From NCBI GenBank assembly GCA_012270065.1, contig JAAXJB010000072.1, positions 1 to 64,000 of the forward strand: DNA of 64,000 bases, written 5' to 3'. Origin of the DNA: Rubripirellula sp. GTDB taxonomy: Bacteria; Planctomycetota; Planctomycetia; Pirellulales; Pirellulaceae. The notes under the pieces were generated by a model. That model ran no database searches, was not told the DNA's origin, and saw only the letters and a list, made by a program, of their open reading frames with translations. A program made the position numbers and the translations under genes. Below are positions 8,675 to 19,425 of the stretch, in pieces; position 1 is the stretch's first letter, and every line of letters begins with the position of its first letter.

Positions 8675-11600
8675 ATGTTCAGCTCGATTTGCCGCTTTTT
8701 CAATCAGCACATCGCTATCACCATGGCAGCCTGCCTGGCACTGGTGCTGAATCAATCAATCATCCGCGCCCAGCAGCAACCGACAGACACACAAACTGCC
8801 AACCGAGTCTCTTCTTCTGCAACCTTTGACCGGATCGCAGGTTCGTTCCTGACCAACCACTGCATACGATGCCACAACGAAGATGAACGCGAATCCGGCA
8901 TTCGAGTAGACCAACTCAATGGCAAACTGGCAGAATCGACTTTGAAACTCTGGGAGGAGATTTCCGAGCAAATCAAGACGGCTGCGATGCCCCCTGAGGA
9001 AGAGCCACAACCCAGTGCCAAACAACGCGAAAGAATGGTTCGCTGGATCGACAACGCGTTGCATGAAGCTCGCTCCAGAACAATGCCAATCAATGGATCA
9101 GTCCGACGTCTGACCGTGCAACAGTACCGAAATGCTCTCCGTGAGCTGCTGGGACTCGAAGAAGACTTTGCAGCGGCTCTTCCCTCTGACGGGGTCTCGC
9201 GGGATGGTTTCACCAACAATGCGGAGACCCTTCTCACATCGCCGCTACAGGTCGAAGCATGGTTCAACATCGCCGAAAAAGCGATTGATGCCTGTCTGGT
9301 CGACTCATCATCAATGCCGACCATTCAGAGATTCCGGATGGACCTTGGCAAGTCGATCAACCCGAACCCGTTCGGCGAATCCTTGATCCTGGGTGCGAAC
9401 AGTCGGCTATTACCAAATCAGGATTTTCTGATTACCGAAATGGACGCGGAGAAACCATTCGCGTTCAAGCCGTTTCGCATGCGAACAGACTATCGCTTCA
9501 ATGAAGGCTACCGGGGCAACAGCACGGTTCGTGGCTGGCGTGACTACGACAGCATTTACCATGCGGTTTTCGCATGCATGCGAGGTGATGGAGGCTACCC
9601 CAAAGGCAATCCCTACCGCACAGTTGAGAGCGGGTTGTTATTGCGGCCGGCCATTCCGACCACTGAGATTTTCCGTGAATCAAGCACTTATGGTCCCAAA
9701 GCAAACTTTAAAATCGCCTTGAGAGAACTTCCGGAACATGGCAGGTTCAGGATTCGTGTCAGGGCCGCCAAGTATGCGGATGGCCTGTTGCTTACCGGTC
9801 GAGGCTTCAAGCCTGCCAAGCGGGAAAAAAACAGTGCCTCAAGCAAACACCAGTTCGAATATTCCCTCAACGAAACGGATGCGATTCTGCCAATCAGCGA
9901 TCCTGGCATTTATCAGGTTGATGTTCACCCAAAACCACATGCAGGAAAAATCAGCGATCCACCCGACGGAAGCAGACTGTCCGAAGGCCTGATCGGCCAT
10001 TGGTCGTTTGATGACGATTCCCCGGGCAGTGCTACTGCTGGCAACCTCACGGGTGAACTGACTGGGAACATCAAAACAATTGCATCACCCATTGGTAACC
10101 AAAGGGAAGGGAAACAGAGCAAAGCAATCATTCTTGATGGTTCAGATGATTCTGTGGTTGTACCGAGAGACGATTCCATGAACGTCGGTGCTGGTGACTT
10201 TACTGTTTCCGCCTGGATCAAACCATCGCAACTCAGGCAAGGTGGCATCGTCTGCCTGGGACGCTACAGCTGGACACACGGCTGGTATTTTGACATGCCC
10301 AATAACCAGGGAGTGTTGCGTATCGAAACAGCGTCTCCGCAGAACAAGAGCAATGGCACGGTTGCCTCACGCCCAGGAACCATCAAGGTCAATCAGTGGC
10401 AACACGTTGCTGCAGTAGTACGCCGCGGAGCGAACCAGACTCACTTGTACGTGAACGGCTATCGCGTTGCATCAGGGACCATTGGTGCGACCAATCTCGA
10501 TAACCCGTCGGTCGATCTGCATCTGGGCAGAATTCAGGGTTCGAAATTATTCAAGGGACAGATCGATGAGGTAAGGATATACCGCCGCGCTCTGGAACCC
10601 GCGGAACTGCAGGCGCTGCTGGAACCCGGCAAGCAGTACGCCGTCCCGCCGCCAATGGATGGCCCAAAACAGATTGAGCTGACAATCGGTGACCGTGTAT
10701 TTGCATCAAAGCTCAGAACAGGCGAATCCACGTTCCTTGCCGTCCGCATCCCGGAAGGACAGCACCAACTCAAAATCAATGCAGGCAATGACGCTGCATT
10801 GCACCAACTTGTACTGACGCGTCTGAATGAGCACAGCCCTCTTGGAGCCGAATTCAGCAGATTCGAGAACCGGTCTCCCAAACTCGGCGTTTACATGGGA
10901 CTGCGAAGAGACTGCGGCCACACCTGCCTCCAAGTGCAACAACCAACCTCCGTTTCAAGCACTGATTTTCGGACCTACACTTTCGAAGGCTCCATCAACA
11001 ACTATCCAAGACCCTTTGTAGAAAAAGGCAACGACAACTATTTGGCAGGAGTGCGTGAAATCACGGTCAGGCACGAGTATACCGATGGACGGGACATGCC
11101 GCGGTTACTGTTGGGCTCAGTGGAGTTTGAAGGCCCGCTCTACAATTCATGGCCGCCTGCCGCCCACCAGCAGATTTTCATTGAAAGTGAAAAGGCAGAT
11201 AACCCTGACGAGTATGCACAGGAGATTCTTGAAAATTTTGCTGCACGTGCTTTCAGAAGACCTCTCACATCCAGCGAACGAAAAGAAGTCCTGCAAACAT
11301 GGAGGAACTTCCATGAGTCCAGCGGCAACTTCGAGCAGAGCATCAGAGAAACATTGATCGTCATTCTGACTTCTCCGTCTTTTCTGTTCATTGTGGAACA
11401 GAGCTCGGGCCCCCAGGCGGAAGACCTGAGTCCGATGGAACTGGCGTCCAAACTGTCATTCTTTCTGTGGAATGGACCACCGGACGAGCGTCTGCGCCAG
11501 CTGGCTGAATCCGGCCAATTGCCGAAGAAGCTGGATTCGGAAATTGTCAGGATGGTACAGGACAGACGTTTCGGCGCGTTCGCTGATCAATTTGCTGCAG

Positions 11601-12409
11601 AATGGCTCAGTCTGGACAAGTTCGATGTCGTGGAAACTGATCGCAAACGTCACCCGAAACTCACCGCAACGGTGAAACGGCAACTCAGGCACGAACCTGC
11701 GAGATTCCTTGAGTATCTTGTCCGGGAAAATCTTCCTGCGCGAAACCTGATTCAATCCGATTTTGTGGTCATCAATGAAGTCATTGCCACGTATTACGGG
11801 ATCGGTGAAAAGTCCGAAAGCGGATTCGATTTTGTCCCTGTCCTGCATCAGCAACCGCACCTGGGTGGCCTGCTTTCCCAAGCGGCGGTTCTGGCAGGCC
11901 TGTCTGATGGCAAAGAGGGTAATCCTGTGAAACGCGGTGCCTGGTTTGCCAGAAAGATCATCTCTGAACCGCCAGCAGACCCACCCCCGAACGTCCCGGA
12001 ACTGAAAGACGAAAGCGGTCTCAGCCTACGTGAGCGTCTGGAACAACACCGCAATGTCAAAGGGTGCATTCAATGTCATCAGAACATTGATCCTTGGGGG
12101 CTGGCCTTTGAACAATACGATGCGGGAGGCTTGTTTCTGAATGACAAGGTCGATGCCAATTCGAGGCTTCCTGACGGCCGGGAAGTGCATAACCTGAACG
12201 ATTTGAAGGAACATCTGGTCAAGAAACGCCTCGACGACGTCGTGTACAGTGTCGCTCGACACCTTTCAGTCTATGCCATTGGCCGCAGCCTGACCTACAA
12301 TGAAGATCGCATTCTCAAACGACAGTGTTTAGACTTGAGAGAGAAGGATTACGGCATGCTGGACATCGTCAAGTTCATCATCACGAGTGACCTTTTCCTG
12401 AAGAAGTAA
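8675..12409 (+). CDS. Giant diheme cytochrome, DUF1587/LamG/DUF1592 type
   Basis: A 1244-residue exported protein of the Planctomycete giant cytochrome class. Order: signal peptide (1-33, ending IIRA); N-terminal cytochrome domain with CIRCH at 63; DUF1587 around 148-215 ([18 protein letters not shown]); beta-rich part; a LamG/concanavalin-like domain about 445-625 ([32 protein letters not shown]-type strands, [13 protein letters not shown]); DUF1595 about 845-905 ([10 protein letters not shown]); DUF1592 about 915-1040 ([18 protein letters not shown]); DUF1588 with the second heme CIQCH at 1131 followed by [16 protein letters not shown]1585 at the end ([10 protein letters not shown]). The LamG insertion makes it much longer than its three paralogues here and suggests carbohydrate binding. 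GAGG just before the ATG supports the start. It forms an operon with the DUF1552 gene 49 bp downstream. Function of the class is unproven. Confidence 0.92.
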   Translation: MFSSICRFFNQHIAITMAACLALVLNQSIIRAQQQPTDTQTANRVSSSATFDRIAGSFLTNHCIRCHNEDERESGIRVDQLNGKLAESTLKLWEEISEQIKTAAMPPEEEPQPSAKQRERMVRWIDNALHEARSRTMPINGSVRRLTVQQYRNALRELLGLEEDFAAALPSDGVSRDGFTNNAETLLTSPLQVEAWFNIAEKAIDACLVDSSSMPTIQRFRMDLGKSINPNPFGESLILGANSRLLPNQDFLITEMDAEKPFAFKPFRMRTDYRFNEGYRGNSTVRGWRDYDSIYHAVFACMRGDGGYPKGNPYRTVESGLLLRPAIPTTEIFRESSTYGPKANFKIALRELPEHGRFRIRVRAAKYADGLLLTGRGFKPAKREKNSASSKHQFEYSLNETDAILPISDPGIYQVDVHPKPHAGKISDPPDGSRLSEGLIGHWSFDDDSPGSATAGNLTGELTGNIKTIASPIGNQREGKQSKAIILDGSDDSVVVPRDDSMNVGAGDFTVSAWIKPSQLRQGGIVCLGRYSWTHGWYFDMPNNQGVLRIETASPQNKSNGTVASRPGTIKVNQWQHVAAVVRRGANQTHLYVNGYRVASGTIGATNLDNPSVDLHLGRIQGSKLFKGQIDEVRIYRRALEPAELQALLEPGKQYAVPPPMDGPKQIELTIGDRVFASKLRTGESTFLAVRIPEGQHQLKINAGNDAALHQLVLTRLNEHSPLGAEFSRFENRSPKLGVYMGLRRDCGHTCLQVQQPTSVSSTDFRTYTFEGSINNYPRPFVEKGNDNYLAGVREITVRHEYTDGRDMPRLLLGSVEFEGPLYNSWPPAAHQQIFIESEKADNPDEYAQEILENFAARAFRRPLTSSERKEVLQTWRNFHESSGNFEQSIRETLIVILTSPSFLFIVEQSSGPQAEDLSPMELASKLSFFLWNGPPDERLRQLAESGQLPKKLDSEIVRMVQDRRFGAFADQFAAEWLSLDKFDVVETDRKRHPKLTATVKRQLRHEPARFLEYLVRENLPARNLIQSDFVVINEVIATYYGIGEKSESGFDFVPVLHQQPHLGGLLSQAAVLAGLSDGKEGNPVKRGAWFARKIISEPPADPPPNVPELKDESGLSLRERLEQHRNVKGCIQCHQNIDPWGLAFEQYDAGGLFLNDKVDANSRLPDGREVHNLNDLKEHLVKKRLDDVVYSVARHLSVYAIGRSLTYNEDRILKRQCLDLREKDYGMLDIVKFIITSDLFLKK

Positions 12410-12458
12410 CCTTGCTGCCCGAATTTTGCGTCCAACCCCAAAACCGGAAATCCATTCG

Positions 12459-13799
12459 ATGATGCATCCAGCCAAGATAAAGCGACGGTCTGTTCTCCAG
12501 GGAATCGCTGGAGCTGCTCTCGCGTTGCCGCCACTGGAGGCGATGGGCAGCGAGGTGACGGAGCAGCAACCCAGGCGTTTCTGTGCCATCTACACAGCGA
12601 ACGGAATGTCGCTGCCCAAGGCTGATCATGGCATCAACCAATGGAGCTGGTTTCCCACTCAGGAAGAATCTGGCAGTTTCGTCTTTGGGGAATCGACAGC
12701 TCCGCTGAAACCATTCCGGAAACACCTCAGCTTCATGGGTGGTCTGTATCATGAAAACGGGGTCAAAGCAGATCCACACACCTGTTCGGACATGTGGTTG
12801 ACTGGTGCCCCGTTGCACGATTCGACGCGCGAAACCTACAACACTGTCGGTGTCGATCAGGTCATCGCGCAGCATACCAAGAAGCATTGCCGCCAGCCCT
12901 CGCTGGTACTTTCAATTGACGCAGGCGTCGGTTTCCTGTCTCGAACTGGTACCATTTCCTATGACCTGCAGGGACGTCCGATTCCGGCAGAGAACAGCCC
13001 GAGACGGGTATTTGACCGTCTGTTCAGAGTCGACCAGACATCACTCAAGGCCCAACGCGAAAAACTGCGTGCCAAGATCAAATTGGTAGATGCTGTTCTG
13101 GAAAGCTCTCGCAAATTCAACCAGCAATTGGGGGCCGCTGATCGTCGCAAGATGGATCAATACCTCGCTTCTCTCAATGAAATCGAGTCAAGACTCATTG
13201 CTTCGGAAAAGTGGATTGATATTCCAATCAAGGAACAGGATCACTCACATCTGAACCTTGATGTCAAGAAGGAAGATGACCCACGCGAATACTACCGAAA
13301 CATGTTCGACCTGATCTCGCTCGCGTTCGATGCAGACATCACTCGCAGCGTTGCCTTCATGCTGAACCGGGAAGACGGTATGGGAATCAGTGACACCTTT
13401 CCGCTCAAACTGGGACTCAGCAAAACTCATCATCAACTTTCTCACGCGGGTGACAAAGCGGGGCAACTGGAATTTGCCAAGTACGACCTTTTCCTCAGCG
13501 AGCAAATTGCCGGTTTCCTGCAGCGTCTGCAACAGTACAAAGATATGGACGGCACCGTTCTGGACAATACAGTCGTGCTTTACGGCAGCGGTGCCAGCAC
13601 CACCCATTGGTCAAAAAATCTGCCCACGCTGGTAGCGGGCGGATCCAAAATGGGTCTTCAGCATGGCCAGTACTGGAAGAACGGCGAAACCAGAATGGCC
13701 AATCTTTACCTCAGCATTCTGCGGTCCATGGGCATTCAGACTGAATCCTTCGCTGATAGCACGGGGGTCCTGGACAATTCGATATTCACAACCATCTGA
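12459..13799 (+). CDS. DUF1552 family protein, Tat-exported
   Basis: A 446-residue DUF1552 protein, the standard partner of DUF1592 cytochromes. The start at 12459 (MMHPAK) gives a twin-arginine signal [17 protein letters not shown]. Family landmarks follow: [59 protein letters not shown], and near the C terminus [27 protein letters not shown] with LQHGQYW. The family is related in fold to DUF1501 and the alkaline phosphatase/sulfatase superfamily, so a hydrolase-like or partner role is plausible, but no activity is established. It belongs to the same subtype as the copy at 18067 and differs from those at 40004 and 44024. Its stop codon lies inside a hairpin (13792-13827). Confidence 0.92.
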   Translation: MMHPAKIKRRSVLQGIAGAALALPPLEAMGSEVTEQQPRRFCAIYTANGMSLPKADHGINQWSWFPTQEESGSFVFGESTAPLKPFRKHLSFMGGLYHENGVKADPHTCSDMWLTGAPLHDSTRETYNTVGVDQVIAQHTKKHCRQPSLVLSIDAGVGFLSRTGTISYDLQGRPIPAENSPRRVFDRLFRVDQTSLKAQREKLRAKIKLVDAVLESSRKFNQQLGAADRRKMDQYLASLNEIESRLIASEKWIDIPIKEQDHSHLNLDVKKEDDPREYYRNMFDLISLAFDADITRSVAFMLNREDGMGISDTFPLKLGLSKTHHQLSHAGDKAGQLEFAKYDLFLSEQIAGFLQRLQQYKDMDGTVLDNTVVLYGSGASTTHWSKNLPTLVAGGSKMGLQHGQYWKNGETRMANLYLSILRSMGIQTESFADSTGVLDNSIFTTI

Positions 13800-13827
13800 T
13801 TGTCAGGCCGACGGGGCAATCAGATGG
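13792..13827 (+). terminator. Hairpin overlapping the DUF1552 stop codon
   Basis: CCATCTGATTG (13792-13802) and CAATCAGATGG (13817-13827) form a perfect 11-bp stem with a 14-nt loop. The TGA stop of the DUF1552 gene is inside the left arm. No U-tract follows, so it may act as an mRNA 3'-end stabiliser or imperfect terminator rather than a classic one. Confidence 0.45.
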
Positions 13828-13924
13828 ATTGTCTGACTGAACATCCGTGACGCTCGACATCAATCCGAAATAGAAAACGTTCTCCCACCAACCCACCAAT
13901 CCCACCATGGTTCACGAGATTCTC

Positions 13925-15214
13925 ATGCGAGCCTTCCGAAACATCGCGTTGACAATCGTTCTCAGCATTGCCTTTACCTCAATCGCATCGACCACGCATG
14001 CCGACTGGCCCAGTTGGCGTGGCGCGGACAATTCAGGCAGTATCCATCAGGGAACGTATCCCAGTGCAATCAACGAGGAGACCATTCGATGGAAGACTCC
14101 TCTGCCAGGAAAAGGGTGTTCAACGCCGATCGTGGTCAATGAAACCATCTACGTCACAGCACCAGAAAACGGAAATGATTCGCTTTTGTCCGTGGACTGG
14201 CAAGGGAAAATCAACTGGACGACCTCTTTTGGACCGGAGGTGAAGGGAAAACACCGGAACGGATCGGGTAGCAATGCTTCCCCTGTCAGTGATGGCAAAG
14301 CGATCTATGTTTACTTCAAGAGCGGAACCTTTGCCGCAGTAGAACCGGATGGCAGTATCCGATGGCAAACCAACATCGTAGAGCGTTTCGGCAAAGACAC
14401 CCTGTTCTGGGACCATGGAACCTCGCCGGTCCTCACCGATCAATACGCAGTACTGGCACGCATGCACAAGGGCGAATCATGGGTAGCCGCGTTCGACAAG
14501 AAAACCGGTGAGCTTGCATGGAAAGTTGCGAGAAACTACGAGGTACCAGTGGAATGTGACCATGGCTACACATCACCACTGGTCATTCAACATGGTGGGA
14601 AAGAAGCATTGCTGGTCTGGGGCGCCGAACACGTAACGGTCCACAACGCGGAGGATGGCAGCACACTTTGGTCCTGTGGTGGCTTCAATCCGGAATCGAA
14701 CAAGCTATGGCCTGCGATCGCCATGCCCGTCATTGTCGACGGTGTCGCGGTGATCGCTTTCGGTCGAAACGATCGCAAACTCCCTTTGATGTTTGGTGTC
14801 AAACTCAACGGAAGCGGCGATGTCACGACTACGAATCACATCTGGCAACGGGACGACATTTCGACGTTCGTTCCAAGCCCGGTTGCATACCGGGGACGTG
14901 TGTACCTGGTGCGCGACCGTGGAGAGGTTGAGTGCATTGATCCAGCGACAGGAAAAACAATCTGGACGGATACCCTGCCCAAGGGACGCAGTTCTTACTA
15001 TGCATCACCTTTGATCGCCAATGGCATGCTTTACGCCGCCCGAGAAGACGGTGTCCTGTTTGTCGCCAGCGTCAAAGACGACGAATTCAAACTGCTTTCG
15101 GAAAACGAGATGGGTGAACCAGTGATTGGATCACCCGTTCCCGAGCAAAACAACATCCTGATTCGCGGAGAAAAGCACCTGTACTGCGTGCAGGCACCCA
15201 CCAGTCAACCATGA
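13925..15214 (+). CDS. Exported PQQ-like beta-propeller protein
   Basis: A 429-residue protein of the PQQ-binding-like (BamB/quinoprotein-like) propeller class common in planctomycetes. A signal peptide (residues 1-26, ending THA) is followed by DWPSWRGADNSG, the usual opening of this class, and blades with W-x-T/N and G-x-hydrophobic patterns such as VDWQGKINWTTSFG, EPDGSIRWQTNI, DKKTGELAWKVA, NAEDGSTLWSCGG and DPATGKTIWTD. No residue set proves PQQ binding, so a non-catalytic propeller is equally possible. The ATG at 13925 gives the cleaner signal peptide; an in-frame ATG at 13907 is an alternative. It sits between two cytochrome/DUF1552 pairs in the same direction. Confidence 0.85.
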   Translation: MRAFRNIALTIVLSIAFTSIASTTHADWPSWRGADNSGSIHQGTYPSAINEETIRWKTPLPGKGCSTPIVVNETIYVTAPENGNDSLLSVDWQGKINWTTSFGPEVKGKHRNGSGSNASPVSDGKAIYVYFKSGTFAAVEPDGSIRWQTNIVERFGKDTLFWDHGTSPVLTDQYAVLARMHKGESWVAAFDKKTGELAWKVARNYEVPVECDHGYTSPLVIQHGGKEALLVWGAEHVTVHNAEDGSTLWSCGGFNPESNKLWPAIAMPVIVDGVAVIAFGRNDRKLPLMFGVKLNGSGDVTTTNHIWQRDDISTFVPSPVAYRGRVYLVRDRGEVECIDPATGKTIWTDTLPKGRSSYYASPLIANGMLYAAREDGVLFVASVKDDEFKLLSENEMGEPVIGSPVPEQNNILIRGEKHLYCVQAPTSQP

Positions 15215-15548
15215 GCCCAAGCAACCATGAACATTGGCCATTGGTGCAGATTCGAGGATCTGGGTTAACCAACACCGCAAGCCAGAAGCGGAATCGGAGT
15301 CATCGCTGAAAAGCAAGACGCGCCACAACGATGCCTCCGCCTGCGGATCCGCAGGCGATTCTGTCCGGATCTTCTGTCGAACGAGTGACGAAACAGAATT
15401 CCCGGCGGGTAAAAGAAACATGCCTTTAATGTCCCGTTTAATGTATATTCGGGGAATCTGGTATTGCTGGAATTGACGCTTCACTGAAGATCAGCAATCA
15501 GACCCCGCCCCACAATCAGAAAGCGCCCCACCAACCCAACCGCTCGCT
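15215..15548. other. 334-bp intergenic region with a 20-bp palindrome
   Basis: No gene is seen. The region holds the perfect palindrome at 15338-15357 and an AT-rich stretch around 15425-15450 (ttaatg repeated, then TATATT), which could be part of a promoter for the following cytochrome gene but lacks a clear -35. Confidence 0.5.
15338..15357. promoter_or_regulatory. Perfect 20-bp palindrome
   Basis: The half-site CGCCTGCGGA (15338-15347) is followed immediately by its exact reverse complement TCCGCAGGCG. With no loop it looks more like a dimeric DNA-binding site than a transcription terminator, although it could also form a short hairpin. It lies 124 bp after the PQQ-like gene and about 190 bp before the DUF1592 gene. 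Confidence 0.4.
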
Positions 15549-18002
15549 TTGAGTTCTGCCTCTCATCGGATCGCTGTCCTGAATCAATTTCCAGGGTCTC
15601 TCTTCCTGGCGGTGCTATGCCTTTTCCTGGTCATCACCGGAAAGATCGTTGCTGAAGACAACGTAAAAGCTGTGACCACCCATGCCAAATCCGAACATGC
15701 CTACCAGAACGATGTCCTGCCGGTACTGAAGAAACACTGCTTTGACTGCCACGGAAAGGAGAGCCCGGAGGGCGGAGTGAACCTGCAGGAACTATCTCGG
15801 GACCTGGTTGCCGATCGGCGAGCAGCAGAAGTCTGGCAGGAAGTCCTCAACGAAGTATTCGCTGGCAAAATGCCTCCCGAAGAAACCACCCACATGACGG
15901 CAGAAGAAACGCAAACGCTGACAACCTGGGTGTCCACGAAAATCAACGAGGCTGTCAATACACGACAACAGACAGATGGCCGTGTAATTCTGCGCAAAAT
16001 GAACCGGCAGGAATACCAGAATACAATGCAGGATCTCATGGGTGTTGAGATGGACTTTGTGCGAGATCTGCCACCCGACGCTGTATCGTCGGACGGTTTC
16101 CGTAACGACGGGCAATCCCTTCGGATGTCGGCGTATCAACTCGAGTGCTACCTCGATACTGCGCGTCGCGTCATGGACCGCGTTCTGAAATCGGGGGAGC
16201 CACCAGAGGTATTCAAACACGAATTCAAGGAAAGCAAGAACGACAAGTGGATCAGCAAGGCGGTCAAATCAAATCGTCTCGGTCGGCAACAGGAATTTCT
16301 GGCCAAGATGAAAGAGTACCCCGACGAGGGTGAATTCCTGGTGACGGTAAAACTCAAGGCTGAACTCATACCCATGGGTGGCTTTCCGCTTCTCGAAGTC
16401 TCTGTGGGATATTGCCCGGACACCCAGATTCTGGTGCGGGAGTTCGAACCGGTGGAAGTCTCGACAGCTGACGAACAGGTCTTCCAGTTCCGGGGTCAAT
16501 TGGAAGATTTTCCACTGCCGGTGCGCGGGCAGGGAAAGTACCCCGGTCTGGTGATGCGAGTACGCAATGTCTACGACGACGGCAGTGATTTGCCAAAAAT
16601 CCAAAAGGACGAAAAGAAGAAGAACTTCTATCCAGACGAACCACACTTGCCAAAATTACTCATTGAGTCGGTCCAATTCGATGGCCCTGTTTTTGAAACA
16701 TGGCCTCCGGCGTCACACCAGAAGATCCTTTTCGACTCTCCATTGCAGACGACAGATGAGAGTGCTTACGTTCGCGAAGTACTGTCAAGATTCATGACAC
16801 GTGCCTTTCGCAGACCTGTCACACCAGACGAACTCAAGCGTTTTTCCAGACATTACGATTCGATTCGCTCCGATTTCCCTTCTCAAATTGAAGCCCTACG
16901 GGAAACGCTGGCGCTGGTACTGATTCAACCGGAATTCCTGTATCTCGTTGAACCAGCCGCATCAACCAGGAGATCCGTCAATGGCTGGGAATTGGCATCG
17001 CGACTGTCTTACTTCCTCTGGAGTACCATGCCAGATCAGCGTCTGTTTGAACTCGCAAACAGCAATGAGTTGCTCAAGGACGAGGTGCTTGCATCGGAAG
17101 TGGAAAGAATGCTTTCGGACCAGCGTGCTGAACGCTTCATTGAACAGTTCACGGATCAATGGTTGCAACTGGACAGACTCGACAGCATTGCTGTGGACTT
17201 GAAGCGCTACCCGACTTTCAACGAACAATTGAAGACTGCTTTTCGCAACCAGACTCACGCTTTGTTTGCCAGAATCCTGAATGAAAACACAAGCGTCCTG
17301 CAGCTGATTGATTCGGATATCGTGATGCTCAACGAGCGTCTGGCACGTCACTATGGAATCCCCGGTGTGATGGGTTCAAAGATGCGTCCGGTCAAAGTGG
17401 AAGCTGGGCATCATCGAGGCGGGCTGGTCACACACGGCAGCATTCTTCTCGCAAACTCGACCGGATCCGACACTCACCCAATTCGTCGTGCTGTCTGGAT
17501 TCGTGATCGCCTGCTCAATGATCCACCACTTCCTCCGCCGCCTGATGTACCCACGCTCGAAGATGCGGACCCGAATTTCAGGAAACTCCCGATCCACGAA
17601 CAACTGGCATTTCATCGAGAAAAACCTGCTTGCAACAATTGTCACAAGAACCTTGATCCCTGGGGAATTGCTCTGGAGGATTTCAATGCGATGGGCTTGC
17701 GTGAAAAGCCGGAAAAGTCCGGGGATAGTAACAACAAAGGGGCAAAGGTGGTCAATTCATTGCCGGACGGAACAGAATTGGCAAATGAAGCTGACCTGAA
17801 ACAACATTTGCTGCAGAACAATGAAGCAGCCTTTTCCCGATCATTCGCGGTGCATCTCATGACCTATGCGCTTGGGCGGCCCATTGAACTGACAGACCGC
17901 AATTCGATAATGGAATTGACGTCAGCTTTCAAATCGGACGAATATCGACTTCGAAACTTCATCACCAGTATCGTTCTCAGCCCCCCCTTTCGTACAAAAT
18001 AA
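15549..18002 (+). CDS. Giant diheme cytochrome, DUF1592 family
   Basis: An 817-residue member of the DUF1587/1595/1592/1588/1585 family. The first possible start is a TTG at 15549, which gives a good signal peptide (hydrophobic core LFLAVLCLFLVIT); no ATG occurs in frame until about residue 110, so a non-ATG start is very likely. Domains: cytochrome domain with CFDCH at 64 and KMPPEE about 110; DUF1587 from about 148 (RKMNRQEYQNTMQDLMGV); DUF1595 about 405-465 (TRAFRRPVTPDEL); DUF1592 about 477-600 (LASRLSYFLWSTMPDQRL); DUF1588 from about 624 with CNNCH at 695 and NLDPWGIALEDFN; DUF1585 from about 745 (ALGRPIELTD). It lacks the LamG domain of the copy at 8675. The partner DUF1552 gene starts 64 bp later. 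Confidence 0.91.
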   Translation: MSSASHRIAVLNQFPGSLFLAVLCLFLVITGKIVAEDNVKAVTTHAKSEHAYQNDVLPVLKKHCFDCHGKESPEGGVNLQELSRDLVADRRAAEVWQEVLNEVFAGKMPPEETTHMTAEETQTLTTWVSTKINEAVNTRQQTDGRVILRKMNRQEYQNTMQDLMGVEMDFVRDLPPDAVSSDGFRNDGQSLRMSAYQLECYLDTARRVMDRVLKSGEPPEVFKHEFKESKNDKWISKAVKSNRLGRQQEFLAKMKEYPDEGEFLVTVKLKAELIPMGGFPLLEVSVGYCPDTQILVREFEPVEVSTADEQVFQFRGQLEDFPLPVRGQGKYPGLVMRVRNVYDDGSDLPKIQKDEKKKNFYPDEPHLPKLLIESVQFDGPVFETWPPASHQKILFDSPLQTTDESAYVREVLSRFMTRAFRRPVTPDELKRFSRHYDSIRSDFPSQIEALRETLALVLIQPEFLYLVEPAASTRRSVNGWELASRLSYFLWSTMPDQRLFELANSNELLKDEVLASEVERMLSDQRAERFIEQFTDQWLQLDRLDSIAVDLKRYPTFNEQLKTAFRNQTHALFARILNENTSVLQLIDSDIVMLNERLARHYGIPGVMGSKMRPVKVEAGHHRGGLVTHGSILLANSTGSDTHPIRRAVWIRDRLLNDPPLPPPPDVPTLEDADPNFRKLPIHEQLAFHREKPACNNCHKNLDPWGIALEDFNAMGLREKPEKSGDSNNKGAKVVNSLPDGTELANEADLKQHLLQNNEAAFSRSFAVHLMTYALGRPIELTDRNSIMELTSAFKSDEYRLRNFITSIVLSPPFRTK

Positions 18003-18066
18003 CATTCCACCTGTCGCATCGTCTTCAGGCTCTCGAGATACCAACCAGCATCAAGAGATCATCAAC

Positions 18067-19425
18067 ATGACCAGCAGGAAATCTTGGCATTTGGATCGAC
18101 GCACCTTTCTCAGGGGCAGCGGGATTGCAATGGGACTGCCATGGCTCGAATGCATGTCGGGTTCGTCCCTTGCTGCGACGGAGGAGTCGTCAAACGCAAA
18201 ACGTCTTTGTGCTCTGTACTTCGGATTTGGAGTCAGCCTGCCAAAAGAAGACAGCGATCAAGCCAAATGGCGATGGTTCCCAAATGGCACTGGGAAGGAT
18301 TTTCAATTCACTGAAACACTTCAACCACTCGAAAAACATCGTAGCCATCTCAGCGTACTCGGTGGGTTATCGCATCCAAATGGTCGACGCATGGGTGCGC
18401 ATGACACGGGTGACACATTCCTGACAGGCGCCTACCTCAACAACAAGATGCTTCAGAATACGGTATCTGTTGACCAGGTAGCGGCAACGGCAGCATCAGA
18501 ACAAACCCGATTCTCTTCTTTGGTGCTTTCAACCGATGGTGGTGTTGGCGAACCAACCCGTTCCAGCACGCTCTCCTACGACATGAAAGGTCGACCACTT
18601 CCTGCGCTGAACCAGCCGCAGCAGATATTCGATCGCCTCTTCGGAGCCGGAGACGCCGATGTACTGCGCAAGCAGAGACGACTCAAGAGTGCGGCTGGCA
18701 TGCTGGACCGTGTTCTGGAAGATTCCAAATCACTGCGTCGACGATTGGGCGCTCATGACCAGGACAAACTTGATGAATACCTTGCATCCGTAGAAGAGAT
18801 CGAGCGAGGCGTACAACGCTCACAGCAGTGGCTCGAAGTTCCTCGCCCCGAGTTGAGCGATCAGGATCGCGAGATGCTGCATCTGGATGCCGATGACGAG
18901 GCTCCCAGGAATTTCATTCGAACGATGTACGACCTTGTCTATCTGGCGTTCCGGACGGACTCAACCCGCGTTGCGACTTACCAAATCACCAACATGGCAG
19001 ACTGCTCTTCAAAAGCTGCCAAATTCCCACAACTGGAAGGTTTTAAATCATCGCTGCATTCGCTGGCCCATGACTGGAACAAACCAGGCGGTGCTGAAGC
19101 TCTCAGCAGGTGGGATCAATTCATGGCATCGCAACTCAGTTACTTCCTCGATCGCATGTCACAAACCAGTGAAGGTGAAGGCTCATTGCTCGACAACTCG
19201 TTGGTTCTGTACGGCAGCAGCAATAGCACAACGCACAACAACCGGAACTACCCACTCATTCTGGCGGGTGGCAATAACCTGGGTTTGCAACATGGGCATT
19301 ACCACCGATTTGAAGAAAAAACACCCATGTCAAACCTGCTTTTGACGATGCTGCATTGCATCGGAAGCAAACAGGAATCTTTCGCTGACAGCACCAACAC
19401 GATGGCAGAGATTCTGGCACCCTGA
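18067..19425 (+). CDS. DUF1552 family protein, Tat-exported
   Basis: A 452-residue DUF1552 protein with a twin-arginine signal DRRTFLRGSGIAMGLPWLE. It shows the family landmarks KRLCALYFGFGVSLPKED, HLSVLGGLSHPNGRRMGAHDTGDTF-type text around residues 95-120, LGAHDQDKLDEYLASVEEIERG, and DNSLVLYGSSNSTTHNNRNYPLILAGG with LQHGHYH at the C terminus. It pairs with the DUF1592 gene just upstream and most resembles the copy at 12459 in length, in the order cytochrome then DUF1552, and in the STTH motif. A catalytic role is not established. No obvious terminator follows. Confidence 0.91.
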   Translation: MTSRKSWHLDRRTFLRGSGIAMGLPWLECMSGSSLAATEESSNAKRLCALYFGFGVSLPKEDSDQAKWRWFPNGTGKDFQFTETLQPLEKHRSHLSVLGGLSHPNGRRMGAHDTGDTFLTGAYLNNKMLQNTVSVDQVAATAASEQTRFSSLVLSTDGGVGEPTRSSTLSYDMKGRPLPALNQPQQIFDRLFGAGDADVLRKQRRLKSAAGMLDRVLEDSKSLRRRLGAHDQDKLDEYLASVEEIERGVQRSQQWLEVPRPELSDQDREMLHLDADDEAPRNFIRTMYDLVYLAFRTDSTRVATYQITNMADCSSKAAKFPQLEGFKSSLHSLAHDWNKPGGAEALSRWDQFMASQLSYFLDRMSQTSEGEGSLLDNSLVLYGSSNSTTHNNRNYPLILAGGNNLGLQHGHYHRFEEKTPMSNLLLTMLHCIGSKQESFADSTNTMAEILAP

